Shown here in pieces: positions 7,773-16,670 of a DNA stretch of 64,000 nt. Source of the DNA: Parasulfuritortus sp049322515. GTDB taxonomy: Bacteria; Pseudomonadota; Gammaproteobacteria; Burkholderiales; Thiobacillaceae. The notes beneath the pieces were generated by a model that was given only the letters and a program-made list of their open reading frames with translations, had not been told where the DNA came from and made no database searches. The DNA is taken from NCBI GenBank assembly GCA_049322515.1, contig JBMOQW010000031.1:124001-188000 (forward strand), written 5' to 3'. The translations under genes were made by a program, and so were the position numbers. Position 1 is the first letter of the stretch, and each line of letters starts with the position of its first letter.

Positions 7773-9671
7773 ATGTGCGGCATCACCGGCATCTTCGACC
7801 TGCGCGACCAGCGCCCCATCGACCGCGCGGTACTCGGTCGCATCAACGACATGCAATGGCATCGCGGGCCGGACGAGGCGGGGCTGTACACCGAGCCGGG
7901 CCTAGGCTTCGGCCATCGCCGCCTGTCGATCATCGACATCGCCGCCGGCCAGCAGCCGATGTTCAACGAGGACGGCTCGGTCGCGGTGGTGTTCAACGGT
8001 GAAATCTACAACTTCGTCGAGCTGATCCCCGAGCTGACCGCGCTCGGCCACGCCTTCAAGACCCGTTCCGACACCGAGACCATCGTCCACGCCTGGGAGC
8101 AATGGGGCGTCGACTGCGTGCATCACTTCCGGGGCATGTTCGCCTTCGCCCTCTGGGACCGGCGCCAGCAGGTGTTCTTCATGGCCCGCGACCGGCTCGG
8201 CGTGAAGCCGCTGCACTATGCGATCACCGATGAAGGCTTTCTGGTGTTCGGCTCCGAGCTGAAGACCCTGACCGCCTGGCCCGGCTTCCGGCGCGACATC
8301 GACGACGAGGCGGTCGAGGATTACTTCGCCTACGGCTACGTGCCCGAGCCGCGCACCATCTACAAGACCGCGCACAAGCTGCCGCCCGGCTACCGGGTGC
8401 TGATCCGGCGCGGCCAGCCGGTGCCGGCGCCCGAGCAATACTGGGACGTGCCGTTCGCGCCACTGCCGGCGATGTCCATCGAGGATGCCCAGGCCGAGTT
8501 CGTCGAACGCTTCCGCGAGGCGGTGCGCATCCGCATGGTGGCGGAAGTGCCGCTTGGTGCGTTCCTGTCCGGCGGGGTCGATTCCTCGGCGGTGGTCGCC
8601 ATGATGGCGGGCCTGGCCGACCAGCCGGTGAAGACCTGCGCCATCGGCTTCACCGACCCGCGCTACAACGAGATCGAATACGCCCGCCAGGTGGCCGACC
8701 GCTACTACACCGACCACCGGGTGCACACCGTCGAGTCGGACGACATCAGCCTGGTCGACGAACTGGCCCGGCTCTATGACGAGCCCTATGCCGATTCGTC
8801 GGCGATGCCCACCTACCGCGTCTGCGAACTGGCGCGGCGGGATGTCACCGTGGCCCTGTCCGGCGATGGCGGCGACGAGAACTTCGTCGGCTACCGGCGC
8901 TATCGCTGGCACGGCATCGAGGAAAAGATGCGCCGCACGCTCCCGGATGGCCTGCGCATGCCGCTGTTCGGCGCGCTCGGCCGCTGGTACCCCAAGGCCG
9001 ACTGGGCGCCGCGCGTGTTCCGCGCCAAGACCACCTTCGAGGCCCTGGGCCGCGACAGCGTGGCCGGCTACCTGCACGGGGTATCGGTATGCAGCGACAC
9101 CCTGCGCGATCGCATGTTCAGCCCAGCGTTCAAGAAGCGCCTGAACGGCTACAACGCGGTCGAGGTGCTGCGTCGGCACGACCGCAACAACCCTACCCAC
9201 GACATCTACGGCCAGGTGCAATACCTAGACTTCAAGACCTACCTGGTCGGCGACATCCTCACCAAGGTCGACCGCGCCAGCATGGCCCACGCCCTGGAAG
9301 TGCGGGTACCGTTCCTCGACCACCAACTGGTCGAATGGGTGTCCGGCCTGCCGTCATCGATCAAGATCCAGGGCGCCGAGGGCAAGTACGTGCTCAAGAA
9401 GGCCATGGAGCCTTACCTGCCGCACGACATCATGTACCGGCGCAAGATGGGCTTCTCGATTCCCATCGCGGAATGGTTCAGGGGGCCCTTGAAAGCCAAG
9501 CTCCAGGATGCGGTGAATTCCCAGGCCATGGCCGACACCGGCCTGTTCGACACCGGTGCGATCCGGCGCATGGCCGACGAACACATCGCCGGCAGCCGGG
9601 ATCACAGCCAGGCGTTGTGGTCGCTGCTGATGTTCGGGGCGTTTTTGCGGCGACAGGAATCATCGAACTGA
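7773..9671 (+). CDS. asnB: XrtA-associated amidotransferase, asparagine synthase (glutamine-hydrolysing) family
   Basis: This 632-residue class II glutamine amidotransferase begins MCGITGIFD, so the nucleophile Cys2 is intact after Met removal. The glutaminase domain spans about 1-200. The synthetase domain carries the PP-loop SGGVDSS around residues 266-272 and the SGDGGDE motif near 365. It activates a carboxylate with ATP and transfers ammonia from glutamine. In polysaccharide loci, AsnB homologues such as WbpS amidate uronic acids. With tviB and tviC in the same locus, a HexNAcA amide product is a reasonable inference. It belongs to the amidotransferase family recurrent in XrtA loci (TIGR03108 type). 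Confidence 0.9.
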   Translation: MCGITGIFDLRDQRPIDRAVLGRINDMQWHRGPDEAGLYTEPGLGFGHRRLSIIDIAAGQQPMFNEDGSVAVVFNGEIYNFVELIPELTALGHAFKTRSDTETIVHAWEQWGVDCVHHFRGMFAFALWDRRQQVFFMARDRLGVKPLHYAITDEGFLVFGSELKTLTAWPGFRRDIDDEAVEDYFAYGYVPEPRTIYKTAHKLPPGYRVLIRRGQPVPAPEQYWDVPFAPLPAMSIEDAQAEFVERFREAVRIRMVAEVPLGAFLSGGVDSSAVVAMMAGLADQPVKTCAIGFTDPRYNEIEYARQVADRYYTDHRVHTVESDDISLVDELARLYDEPYADSSAMPTYRVCELARRDVTVALSGDGGDENFVGYRRYRWHGIEEKMRRTLPDGLRMPLFGALGRWYPKADWAPRVFRAKTTFEALGRDSVAGYLHGVSVCSDTLRDRMFSPAFKKRLNGYNAVEVLRRHDRNNPTHDIYGQVQYLDFKTYLVGDILTKVDRASMAHALEVRVPFLDHQLVEWVSGLPSSIKIQGAEGKYVLKKAMEPYLPHDIMYRRKMGFSIPIAEWFRGPLKAKLQDAVNSQAMADTGLFDTGAIRRMADEHIAGSRDHSQALWSLLMFGAFLRRQESSN

Positions 9672-9684
9672 CCAGGCCACTACA

Positions 9685-10032
9685 ATGTTCTTGCCCAAGC
9701 TCATGCACATTCGCATCGACAAGGAAAAGTTGAGTGGCTACGTCTTGAACCTTAATCACCCTGAAGGGCGGCACAAGGCCCGCGTTTTCATGTCTGCCCT
9801 AGGCCTAACCAGTTCTGACGCATCGTGGTTAGCTCAGGAGATAGAACGCGCGTTGCTAAGCGCCAGGTTCGAGATGCAGTATGAAACCGAGTGGGGTGTG
9901 ATCTACCGCGCGCAATTGCAGATCCAGCGTGGCGATCGTTGTGCAAAGGTCCGCACTGTTTGGTTATGTACCGACCAGGAAACCAGATTGGTCACCTGTT
10001 TTGTTGATGGAGAATGCGATGAAAGCGCTTGA
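9685..10032 (+). CDS. DUF6883 domain protein
   Basis: This is a 115-residue protein with the DUF6883 pattern: KLSGYVLNLNHPEGRHKARVF near the N-terminus, then WGVIYRAQLQI and VRTVWLC. The family's function is not established; it is often found in small accessory gene pairs. An alternative start is ATG 9703 (MHIRIDKEK). The last 14 bases overlap the next small gene, so the two are translated together. Base composition is visibly lower in GC than asnB, which suggests a later insertion between asnB and the downstream glycosyltransferase. Confidence 0.72.
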   Translation: MFLPKLMHIRIDKEKLSGYVLNLNHPEGRHKARVFMSALGLTSSDASWLAQEIERALLSARFEMQYETEWGVIYRAQLQIQRGDRCAKVRTVWLCTDQETRLVTCFVDGECDESA

Positions 10033-10225
10033 TGTTGTTGCCATTCTTGAAGACCTTCCAGCTAACCATTTAAGGAAGGGTCAAGTCGGCACCATCGTCG
10101 AAATGCTTGGTTCAGGCATGTATCTCATCGAGTTTGCCGATTTGAATGGCGTTGCCTATGCCATAGAGCCAGTCCCCGGCGACAAACTCATCGAGCTTCG
10201 GCATACCCCTGCCATGGTGGCGTGA
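10019..10225 (+). CDS. DUF4926 domain protein
   Basis: This 68-residue protein (MKALDVVAILEDLP, GQVGTIVEML, YLIEFADLNG) matches the DUF4926 pattern, a small SH3-like beta-barrel fold. I take ATG 10019, which lies inside the end of the DUF6883 gene; a frame open further upstream (from 9929) is antisense-like filler. DUF6883 and DUF4926 genes are, to my recollection, often neighbours. A toxin-antitoxin or immunity-like relation is possible but unproven. No catalytic residues are evident. Confidence 0.72.
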   Translation: MKALDVVAILEDLPANHLRKGQVGTIVEMLGSGMYLIEFADLNGVAYAIEPVPGDKLIELRHTPAMVA

Positions 10226-10287
10226 CCCGTTCGTGTCTTGGTGAGCAGACGATTTCGTGATCTGTTGTCTTAGCAATCGAGCGGTCT

Positions 10288-10346
10288 GCCCTCTCCCCCA
10301 GCCCCTCCCCCTCGGGGGGAGGGGTGCGCGGCAGCGCGGGAGAGGG
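10288..10346. repeat. GC-rich palindromic intergenic element, copy 2 (complete)
   Basis: The outer arms CCCTCTCCC (10289-10297) and GGGAGAGGG (10338-10346) are perfect complements. Inside is a hairpin of CCCCTCCCCC (10302-10311) and GGGGGAGGGG (10315-10324), then a small GCGC-GGCA-GCGC stem. This is the most complete copy in the window. The left half recurs at 4176-4214 and the right half at 51151-51187 inside a coding region. Elements of this general look are common between genes in GC-rich proteobacteria. It could also terminate the DUF6883/DUF4926 transcript. Confidence 0.7.
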
Positions 10347-10411
10347 AATGCTGCACTCAATCCCCTACGATGTTATTGGTCAGTGCAACTGGTATCGCCC
10401 GCCCCCCGCCC

Positions 10412-11596
10412 ATGAAAATCCTCTACCACCACCGCACCGCCTCCAAGGACGGCCAGGCTGTCCACATCGAGGAGATGATCGCGGCCCTGCGCGGACTCGG
10501 TCACGAGGTCATCGTCGCCGCGCCGGCCGGGGCCGACGATCAGGACTTCGGCGCCTCGAATGGCTGGGTCGACAAGATCCGCAGCCACTTGCCCAAGGCG
10601 GTCTACGAATTGCTCGAACTGGCCTATTCGATCGTGGCGTACCGGCGTCTGGCCGCCCTGGCGCGAGAACATCGGCCCGATGTCTTGTACGAGCGCTACA
10701 ACCTCTATCTGTTGGCCGGGGTCTGGCTGCATCGCCGATTCAAATTGCCCATGCTCCTGGAAGTGAACTCGCCCTTGGCCGAGGAGCGATCAAAATATGG
10801 TGGCCTCGCGTTTCCCGGCCTGGCCCGGAAGATCGAGGCCTGGACCTGGCGCGGGGCGGATGGCGTGCTGCCGGTGACCCGGGTGCTGGGAGATGTCATC
10901 GAGAAGGCGGGCGTGCCCGCCGAGCGCATCCACGTCATCCCGAACGGCATCAATCCGGAACACTTCGCCCAGGCGCCCGCGCCCGACGCGGCGAAGCGCG
11001 CGCTGGGCCTGGAAGGCCGCACCGTGCTTGGCTTCACCGGCTTCGTGCGTGACTGGCATGGCATTGACAAGGTCATCGACTGGATGGCCCGCCATGATCG
11101 CGACGAGAACATCCATCTCCTGATGGTGGGTGACGGTCCGGCCCGCGCCGACCTCGAAGCCCAGGCCAGCCGGCTCGGCCTGGCCGACCGGGTCACCTTC
11201 ACCGGCCTGGTGCACCGCGACCGGGTGCCGGCCATGGTGGCCGCGTTTGACATCGCCCTGCAACCGGCGGTGACTTACTATGCCTCGCCGCTCAAGCTGT
11301 TCGAATACCTGGCCCTGGGCTGCGCTATCGTCGCGCCGCGCAAGGCCAACCTCCTCGAGGTCCTGGTCCATGACGACAACGCCCTGATGTTCGATCCCGA
11401 TATTCCTGGTGACCTGGAGCTCACCCTGGATCGTTTGACTGCGGACCGCGCCCTGCGGGAACGCCTCGGCACGGCGGCCAAGCACACGATCGACCGCCGG
11501 GGCTATACCTGGCGGCGCAATGCCGAACGCGTCACCGCGTTGTTCCAGACGTTGGCCGGACGCCTGCCCGGGGTGCAAGGGAACGGACTGGATTGA
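10412..11596 (+). CDS. GT4-family glycosyltransferase
   Basis: This is a GT-B glycosyltransferase of 394 residues from ATG 10412 (MKILYHHRTASKDGQAVHIEE). The N-terminal half has the glycine/histidine-rich acceptor side. The C-terminal half has VGDGPARADLEAQ and EYLALGCAIVAP, with a nucleotide-sugar binding region near residues 285-320. An upstream in-frame start at 10370 would overlap the region just after the palindromic element and is less likely. It abuts the epimerase gene with no gap. It likely adds a hexose or HexNAc to the lipid-linked repeat; the sugar is not predictable. Confidence 0.87.
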   Translation: MKILYHHRTASKDGQAVHIEEMIAALRGLGHEVIVAAPAGADDQDFGASNGWVDKIRSHLPKAVYELLELAYSIVAYRRLAALAREHRPDVLYERYNLYLLAGVWLHRRFKLPMLLEVNSPLAEERSKYGGLAFPGLARKIEAWTWRGADGVLPVTRVLGDVIEKAGVPAERIHVIPNGINPEHFAQAPAPDAAKRALGLEGRTVLGFTGFVRDWHGIDKVIDWMARHDRDENIHLLMVGDGPARADLEAQASRLGLADRVTFTGLVHRDRVPAMVAAFDIALQPAVTYYASPLKLFEYLALGCAIVAPRKANLLEVLVHDDNALMFDPDIPGDLELTLDRLTADRALRERLGTAAKHTIDRRGYTWRRNAERVTALFQTLAGRLPGVQGNGLD

Positions 11597-12772
11597 GTGT
11601 TGCTGATGCCCTTGATCGACCTCATTGCCGGCGCGCGGCCAAATTTTGTCAAGGTGGCTGCTCTGGTCCAGGCGCTCGATCGACACCGTGACTCGGGCGG
11701 CGGGCTGCGCTACCGGGTGGTGCATACCGGCCAGCATTACGACGTGGCCATGTCCGGCGACTTTTTCAGCCAGCTTGGCATCCCGCCGCCCGCGATCAAC
11801 CTCGGTGCCGGTTCCGGCAGCCAGGCCGAACAGACCGGCGCCATCATGGTCGGGTACGAAAAATTGCTGATGGCTTCGCCCTGCGATCTTTGCCTGGTCG
11901 TGGGCGATGTCAACTCGACGCTTGCCTGCGCCATCACGGCCCGGAAAATGGCGACGCCCGTGGCGCATGTCGAAGCGGGCATTCGCTCGGGCGACTGGCG
12001 CATGCCCGAGGAGATCAACCGCCGGGTGACCGACTCGATCAGCGACTGGTGCTTCACCACCACGCCGATGGCCAGTGAAAACCTGCGCCGGACCGGCATC
12101 GAAGCAGACCGGATCTTTTTCGTCGGCAACACCATGATCGATACCTTGCTCACCCAGATGGACCGCTTGCGACCACCTTCCTTCTGGCTGGACGAAAATC
12201 TGCATGCCAAGGGGTATTTCGTCCTGACCCTGCACCGCCCCGTCAATGTCGATGATCCATGCCGTTTGGCCGCATGGTTGCGGGCGGTCGGGGAGGCCAC
12301 GCGAGGCATGCCGGTGATCTTTCCGCTGCACCCCAGGGTGGAAAAGCGCTTGGCCGAAGCCGGGCCCTTGCCCGACCACCTCCGCCCCGTTCCGGCGCAA
12401 GCTTATCTGGAATTCAACTATCTGGTCAGGCATGCCAAGGCGGTCATCACCGACTCCGGCGGCATCACCGAGGAAACCACGGTGATGGGCGTGCCTTGCA
12501 TGACCCTGCGGGATAGCACCGAACGGCCGGAAACCGTGCTGGTCGGCACCAACGAATTGATCGGCAGCCAGCCCGAAGCCCTGGCGCCCGCCCTGGACCG
12601 GCTGTTCCAGGGCAACTGGAAGCGAGGCGCCGTGCCGGAATTGTGGGATGGACAGGCCGCCGACCGTATCGTGTCGGTATTGGCAAGGCTCCTGGCGCCG
12701 AACGACCTGCAGCCCGGGGCCATCCAACCTGCACTTGCCGGTGCGGGGACTCTAGAAGGAGCCGGCCATTGA
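11597..12772 (+). CDS. wecB: UDP-N-acetylglucosamine 2-epimerase (non-hydrolysing)
   Basis: This enzyme interconverts UDP-GlcNAc and UDP-ManNAc. Family signatures are present in order: AGARPNFVKVA at the start, HTGQHYD near residue 40, HVEAGIRSGD near 130, PEEINRRV, GNTMIDT, TLHRPVN near 215, and ITDSGGITEE near 285. The GTG at 11597 directly follows the previous stop; ATG 11606 is an equally good start. The product would supply ManNAc, or ManNAcA after oxidation. The stop codon overlaps the TTG start of the next glycosyltransferase. Confidence 0.92.
   Translation: MLLMPLIDLIAGARPNFVKVAALVQALDRHRDSGGGLRYRVVHTGQHYDVAMSGDFFSQLGIPPPAINLGAGSGSQAEQTGAIMVGYEKLLMASPCDLCLVVGDVNSTLACAITARKMATPVAHVEAGIRSGDWRMPEEINRRVTDSISDWCFTTTPMASENLRRTGIEADRIFFVGNTMIDTLLTQMDRLRPPSFWLDENLHAKGYFVLTLHRPVNVDDPCRLAAWLRAVGEATRGMPVIFPLHPRVEKRLAEAGPLPDHLRPVPAQAYLEFNYLVRHAKAVITDSGGITEETTVMGVPCMTLRDSTERPETVLVGTNELIGSQPEALAPALDRLFQGNWKRGAVPELWDGQAADRIVSVLARLLAPNDLQPGAIQPALAGAGTLEGAGH
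12754..12771 (+). promoter_or_regulatory. Ribosome site fixing a TTG start
   Basis: AGAAGGAG (12754-12761) lies seven bases before TTG 12769, which overlaps the wecB stop as TTGA. This strong site supports the rare start codon over the much longer frame open from 12643. Confidence 0.65.
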
Positions 12773-14052
12773 CCGAACCAGGCACCGCCCGGCTGCTGGT
12801 CTACTCCAGCTTGTTTCCCCATCCAGGCGATCCCAATGCCGGGGTATTCATCCGTGAGCGCATGTTCCGGGTGGCCCGTGACCATGCCTTGGTCGTGGTG
12901 TCGCCCAAGCCCTGGTCGCCATTCGACGGCCTGATCCGGCGCTTCCGACCCCGGTTCCGGCCGGTGGCGCCCCGGTGGGAACTCCAGCAAGGCATCGAGG
13001 TGCATGCCCCGCGCTTCTTCAGCCTGCCCGGGTTGTTCAAGTCATGGGACAGCGTCTTCATGGCGCTGGGCAGCTACTTGACGGTCCGGCGCTTGCAACG
13101 CGACTTCGGTTTCGATCTGATCGACGCCCATTTCGGCTATCCGGATGGGCACGCTGCCAGCCTGCTGGGACGTTGGTTGAAGGTCCCGCATATCGTGACC
13201 CTGCGCGGCTCCGAGCGCACCTATGTCGAATCGCCCCCCTTCAGAAAGCGCATCGCCAGCGGCCTGCGTGCGGCCAGCCGGGTGATCGGCGTTTCCGACA
13301 GCTTGCGCAAATTGGCGGTCCGGCTTGGCGTGCCGGAGGCCCGCACGATCGCGATCGGCAACGCCGTCGATAGCGATAAATTCCAGCCCATGCCCCAGGC
13401 AGAAGCCCGGGCCCGGCTGGGACTGCCCGGGGACGCCCGGATCATCGTCTCGGTCGGCTGGCTGATCGAACGCAAGGGCTTTCATCGGGTGCTGGAGATC
13501 TTGCCTGACTTGGTGAAGCGTTTCCCCGATTTGCACTATTTGATCGTGGGCGGCGCCACCGGGCCCGACAGCATGGAGGCCGCGCTACATCAAATGGTCG
13601 AGGCGATGGGCTTGGCCGGGCGGGTTCATTTTCTTGGACCCATGCCGCACGATGCATTGAAGTGGCCATTATCCGCTGCGGATGTTTTCGTGCTGGCCAC
13701 GCGCCGGGAAGGCTGGGCCAACGTTTTCCTCGAAGCCATGGCCTGCGGGTTGCCGGTCGTGACCACTGAGGTCGATGGCAATGCAGAGGTGGTTTGCCAT
13801 CCGGCCCTCGGCCGGCTGGTGCCCTTTGGTGATTCCGATGCATTGCGTGAATCGGTGGCCGAGGCCCTGGTCCAGCCATGGGATCGCGTGGCGATTCGGG
13901 ACCATGCGGAATCGCAGGGCTGGGCCAAACGCATCGATGAATTGACACGGATCTACACTGGCGTGATGCAAGCAGCTAGACACCCACAATCAGGCAATAC
14001 CCGGCCTGCGACAGCCCAGGAGCCAGGGGGAGACGATGACAGTTCGCGTTAA
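12769..14052 (+). CDS. GT4-family glycosyltransferase (WcaL/colanic acid-like)
   Basis: This GT-B glycosyltransferase has 427 residues from the TTG start. The N-terminus LVYSSLFPHPGDPNAGVFI is typical of a group of EPS glycosyltransferases with an open acceptor domain. DLIDAHFGYPDG and HIVTLRGSE follow. The C-terminal half has VGWLIERKGFHRVLE, VGGATGPDS and ATRREGWANVFLEAMACGLPVV, the donor-binding EGWANVFLEA block. It is translationally coupled to wecB. The downstream sulfotransferase starts about 40 bases later. Confidence 0.88.
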   Translation: MTEPGTARLLVYSSLFPHPGDPNAGVFIRERMFRVARDHALVVVSPKPWSPFDGLIRRFRPRFRPVAPRWELQQGIEVHAPRFFSLPGLFKSWDSVFMALGSYLTVRRLQRDFGFDLIDAHFGYPDGHAASLLGRWLKVPHIVTLRGSERTYVESPPFRKRIASGLRAASRVIGVSDSLRKLAVRLGVPEARTIAIGNAVDSDKFQPMPQAEARARLGLPGDARIIVSVGWLIERKGFHRVLEILPDLVKRFPDLHYLIVGGATGPDSMEAALHQMVEAMGLAGRVHFLGPMPHDALKWPLSAADVFVLATRREGWANVFLEAMACGLPVVTTEVDGNAEVVCHPALGRLVPFGDSDALRESVAEALVQPWDRVAIRDHAESQGWAKRIDELTRIYTGVMQAARHPQSGNTRPATAQEPGGDDDSSR

Positions 14053-14091
14053 GGGCATGGTTTGGCGTTTTCATTTCTTTGGAGCGTAACG

Positions 14092-15084
14092 ATGAGTAGC
14101 CAGAAGCATGGGGCGAATGGGACTTCAGGGCCCATTCTCCTGTTCGGCATGCCCCGATCCGGGACGACCTGGATTGGCAAGATATTCGACAGTTCCCCGG
14201 ATACCCTCTATCGCCATGAACCCGATAGCTGGGGCAGTCTGAATGCCCTGCCGCTATTGCCGGACAGCGCCGAAGCGGAACAGTACCGGCAAGCAGTGGA
14301 ATCGTTCCTGGCCAGGTTGCCGATGTCTCGTCGTACCAAAGTGGCGGCATCGCTGCCCATATTTCAAAAAGCCGGGGAATCCCGACTGATGTGGCGACTC
14401 CGAAGCGCCGGCCAGTTCGGGATCAAGGCACTCTCGAACTATGTCGGCGAGATCTCAATCCCCGCCTGGGTCGATGGCCCCCGTCGCAAGCTGCGGCCGG
14501 TATGGAAATCCATCGAATCGACAGGGCGTCTGGGGGTGCTGTTGGCCATCGCACCCCAGGCTCGCGCCATCCATATCGTACGCCACCCTTGTGGCTTCGT
14601 CGCCTCGGTGCTTCGTGGCGAGCTCAAGAACAAGTTCGAGAGTGGCAAGGACAGCGAAGACTTCGGTTTGTTCGAGCTGCTATGCAGGACCCCCCAGGCC
14701 GCCAGGCAGGGCATCGTGGTCGAGCGATTGAGGGCGATGACCCCGGCGGAACGCCTGGCTTGGCGGTGGCGGTTGGTCAATGAAAAGGCCATGGAAGACT
14801 GTCGCACACTGGCGGCCTATCGCACTGTGGCCTATGACCAGGTATGCGAACGCCCGGTCGAGGAAAGTGAGGCGTTGTTTGCCTTTGCCGGCCTGGAAAT
14901 GCAGGCGCAGACGCGACAGTTTCTCAGCATGAGCACACGCCATGAAAATGCAGCCTACTACAGCGTGTTCAAGGATCCTTTGAAATCGGCCAACAAATGG
15001 CGTTCGGAACTGGCCAGGGAGGATATCGATGGGGTGATGCGGGTGGTAGGCGATTCTCCGCTGATGGACCTGTTCAATCATTGA
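14092..15084 (+). CDS. Sulfotransferase family protein
   Basis: This is a 330-residue PAPS-dependent sulfotransferase. The 5'-phosphosulfate-binding loop is seen as LFGMPRSGTTWIGKIFDSSP near residue 20, followed by LYRHEPD. The 3'-phosphate-binding region is likely IHIVRHPCGFVASVLRGE near residue 165. ATG 14092 has GGAG about seven bases upstream. It probably sulfates a sugar hydroxyl of the exopolysaccharide. A pure substrate call cannot be made. It lies in the middle of the glycosyltransferase operon, ahead of the O-ligase-like membrane protein. Confidence 0.82.
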   Translation: MSSQKHGANGTSGPILLFGMPRSGTTWIGKIFDSSPDTLYRHEPDSWGSLNALPLLPDSAEAEQYRQAVESFLARLPMSRRTKVAASLPIFQKAGESRLMWRLRSAGQFGIKALSNYVGEISIPAWVDGPRRKLRPVWKSIESTGRLGVLLAIAPQARAIHIVRHPCGFVASVLRGELKNKFESGKDSEDFGLFELLCRTPQAARQGIVVERLRAMTPAERLAWRWRLVNEKAMEDCRTLAAYRTVAYDQVCERPVEESEALFAFAGLEMQAQTRQFLSMSTRHENAAYYSVFKDPLKSANKWRSELAREDIDGVMRVVGDSPLMDLFNH

Positions 15085-15086
15085 CC

Positions 15087-15284
15087 ATGGGCCCCTTCGG
15101 TGACCCTGATCTGGCCTCGCTGGCTGAGGTTCGAGACGCGCGATGTCACCTGCATGCCGTCGCCTCGGCTGAGCTTGCGCCGATGCTGGTGCCATGGATG
15201 GGCACGCTTTCGAGCGATCCCTTGATCGGGTGTTGTGCGTGCTGCGCCCCGCATGCCGGGCAAGAAAATTCAGAGGGTCGGTAA
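15087..15284 (+). CDS. Possible small hypothetical ORF
   Basis: A 65-codon frame opens at an ATG two bases after the sulfotransferase stop and closes three bases before the next gene. It fits the operon spacing neatly and contains a cysteine cluster (CCACCAPH) near its end. There is no recognisable family and no strong ribosome site. It may be chance, or a leftover of a longer gene. Confidence 0.22.
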   Translation: MGPFGDPDLASLAEVRDARCHLHAVASAELAPMLVPWMGTLSSDPLIGCCACCAPHAGQENSEGR

Positions 15285-15287
15285 TCG

Positions 15288-16634
15288 ATGCGTGATCTAG
15301 CCTTGGTCCTGTTTGTCATGTGGGGATTGTTCAAGACCCTCAAGCATCCCTTCATCGGGACTTATCTTTGGGTCTGGTTCAGCCTGATGAATCCGCACAA
15401 ATTGACCTGGGGTTTCGCATATGGCTTTCCGTTCGCGCAACTGATCGCCGTATCGACCTTGATCGGCGTCCTAGCCACCAAGAACAACCGGCAAAAGGTT
15501 TGGTCGCCCGAGACGGTCACGTTGGCCATGTTTATCGTTTGGGCCTGCATCACCACGGTGTTCGCGGTCAACCAAGCGGGCGCATTAGTGGAAATGGACC
15601 GCTTCCTGAAGACGCAATTGTTCGTATTCCTGATTATTGCCCTGGTGACCGATCGCAAGAAGCTCGATTGGTTTATCTGGGTCATGGTCATTTCGATCGG
15701 CTTCTATGGGACCAAGGGCGGGGTCTTCACCATCTTGACCGGTGGCAGCGCCCGGGTATGGGGACCTGAAGGCAGCTTCATCGGCGGCAACAATGAAATT
15801 GCCCTGGCGTTGCTGATGACCGTGCCATTGATGTGGTATCTCCGGCTTCAGGCGACCAACAAGTGGGTCCGGCACGGGCTGTTGGCAGCCATGTTGCTGT
15901 GTACGGCCTCCATCCTGGGGACCCAGTCGAGGGGGGCCTTCCTGGGCATCATGGCGATCGGGGCCTTCTTCTGGTGGAAAAGCCCGCATAAGGCGGCCGC
16001 GAGCATGGTGGTCCTGGTCGTGGCCATGCTGGTCCTGATGTTCATGCCCGAATCCTGGTGGGAGCGCATGAACACCATCAAGTCGTATGAAGAAGATCCT
16101 TCCGCCATGGGGCGGATCAATGCCTGGTGGGTTGCCTGGCACATGGCCAATGATTCGATCACGGGTGGCGGCGCACGCATGTTCACGCGGGAAATCTTCA
16201 TGATCTATGCGCCCGAGCCGCTCAATTTCCATGATGTCCACAGCATCTATTTCGAAATGCTCGGAGAACAAGGCTGGATCGGCTTCTTCCTGTTCATGCT
16301 CCTGGCGTTCTTCACTTGGCGCAGTTGTGCTCGGCTGATCAAGGCCGGCAAGCGGGGTCCGGAATACAAGTGGGCCGCCGACCTGGGGGGGATGATGCAG
16401 GTCAGCCTGATCGGCTACTGGGTGAGTGGAGCTTTCCTGGGCTTGGCCTATTTCGACTATTACTACGACCTGATCGCTGCCGTGGTCATTGCCAACAAGT
16501 TGGTGCTGCGGCAGTTGGAAGCAGGGGCGTCCAGCATGAAGCCGGCCGCCATCACGCCCGCCCGGCGGCGGCGAAAACCACCCGCCCGGCCAAGTTCGAG
16601 CGAGCCGGCCCTGCCCCCAGGGCCACCGGGTTAA
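15288..16634 (+). CDS. Putative O-glycosylation ligase, exosortase A-associated (Wzy/WaaL-like)
   Basis: This polytopic membrane protein of 448 residues belongs to the O-antigen ligase/polymerase superfamily in the branch linked to exosortase A (TIGR03097 type). It begins MRDLALVLFVMWGLFKTLKHPFIG, has about ten hydrophobic segments and a large loop around residues 250-330 (GRINAWWVAWHMAND, HDVHSIYFEMLGEQG). The H..S.Y.E.LGE.G pattern in that loop is typical of Wzy/WaaL enzymes. It probably polymerises repeat units or transfers glycan to PEP-CTERM proteins. The last 40 residues are a basic, Pro/Arg-rich tail. It closes the plus-strand operon. Confidence 0.88.
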   Translation: MRDLALVLFVMWGLFKTLKHPFIGTYLWVWFSLMNPHKLTWGFAYGFPFAQLIAVSTLIGVLATKNNRQKVWSPETVTLAMFIVWACITTVFAVNQAGALVEMDRFLKTQLFVFLIIALVTDRKKLDWFIWVMVISIGFYGTKGGVFTILTGGSARVWGPEGSFIGGNNEIALALLMTVPLMWYLRLQATNKWVRHGLLAAMLLCTASILGTQSRGAFLGIMAIGAFFWWKSPHKAAASMVVLVVAMLVLMFMPESWWERMNTIKSYEEDPSAMGRINAWWVAWHMANDSITGGGARMFTREIFMIYAPEPLNFHDVHSIYFEMLGEQGWIGFFLFMLLAFFTWRSCARLIKAGKRGPEYKWAADLGGMMQVSLIGYWVSGAFLGLAYFDYYYDLIAAVVIANKLVLRQLEAGASSMKPAAITPARRRRKPPARPSSSEPALPPGPPG

Positions 16635-16670
16635 CCCTTGGTCCCGGGCACGCTGCTCTGGGGCTAAGGG
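16635..16670. terminator. Bidirectional stem-loop between convergent genes
   Basis: CCCTTGGTCCC (16635-16645) pairs with GGGGCTAAGGG (16660-16670) over 11 positions with two G-U wobbles and a 14-base loop. It begins at the stop of the O-ligase-like gene and overlaps the end of the convergent glycosyltransferase. No clear T-tract follows on either strand, so efficiency is uncertain. Confidence 0.42.

Noticed and set aside
10790..12727. Long minus-strand open frame opposite the GT4 gene and wecB
   Set aside because: It spans two solid plus-strand genes and has shadow-type composition; there is no ribosome site or known domain.
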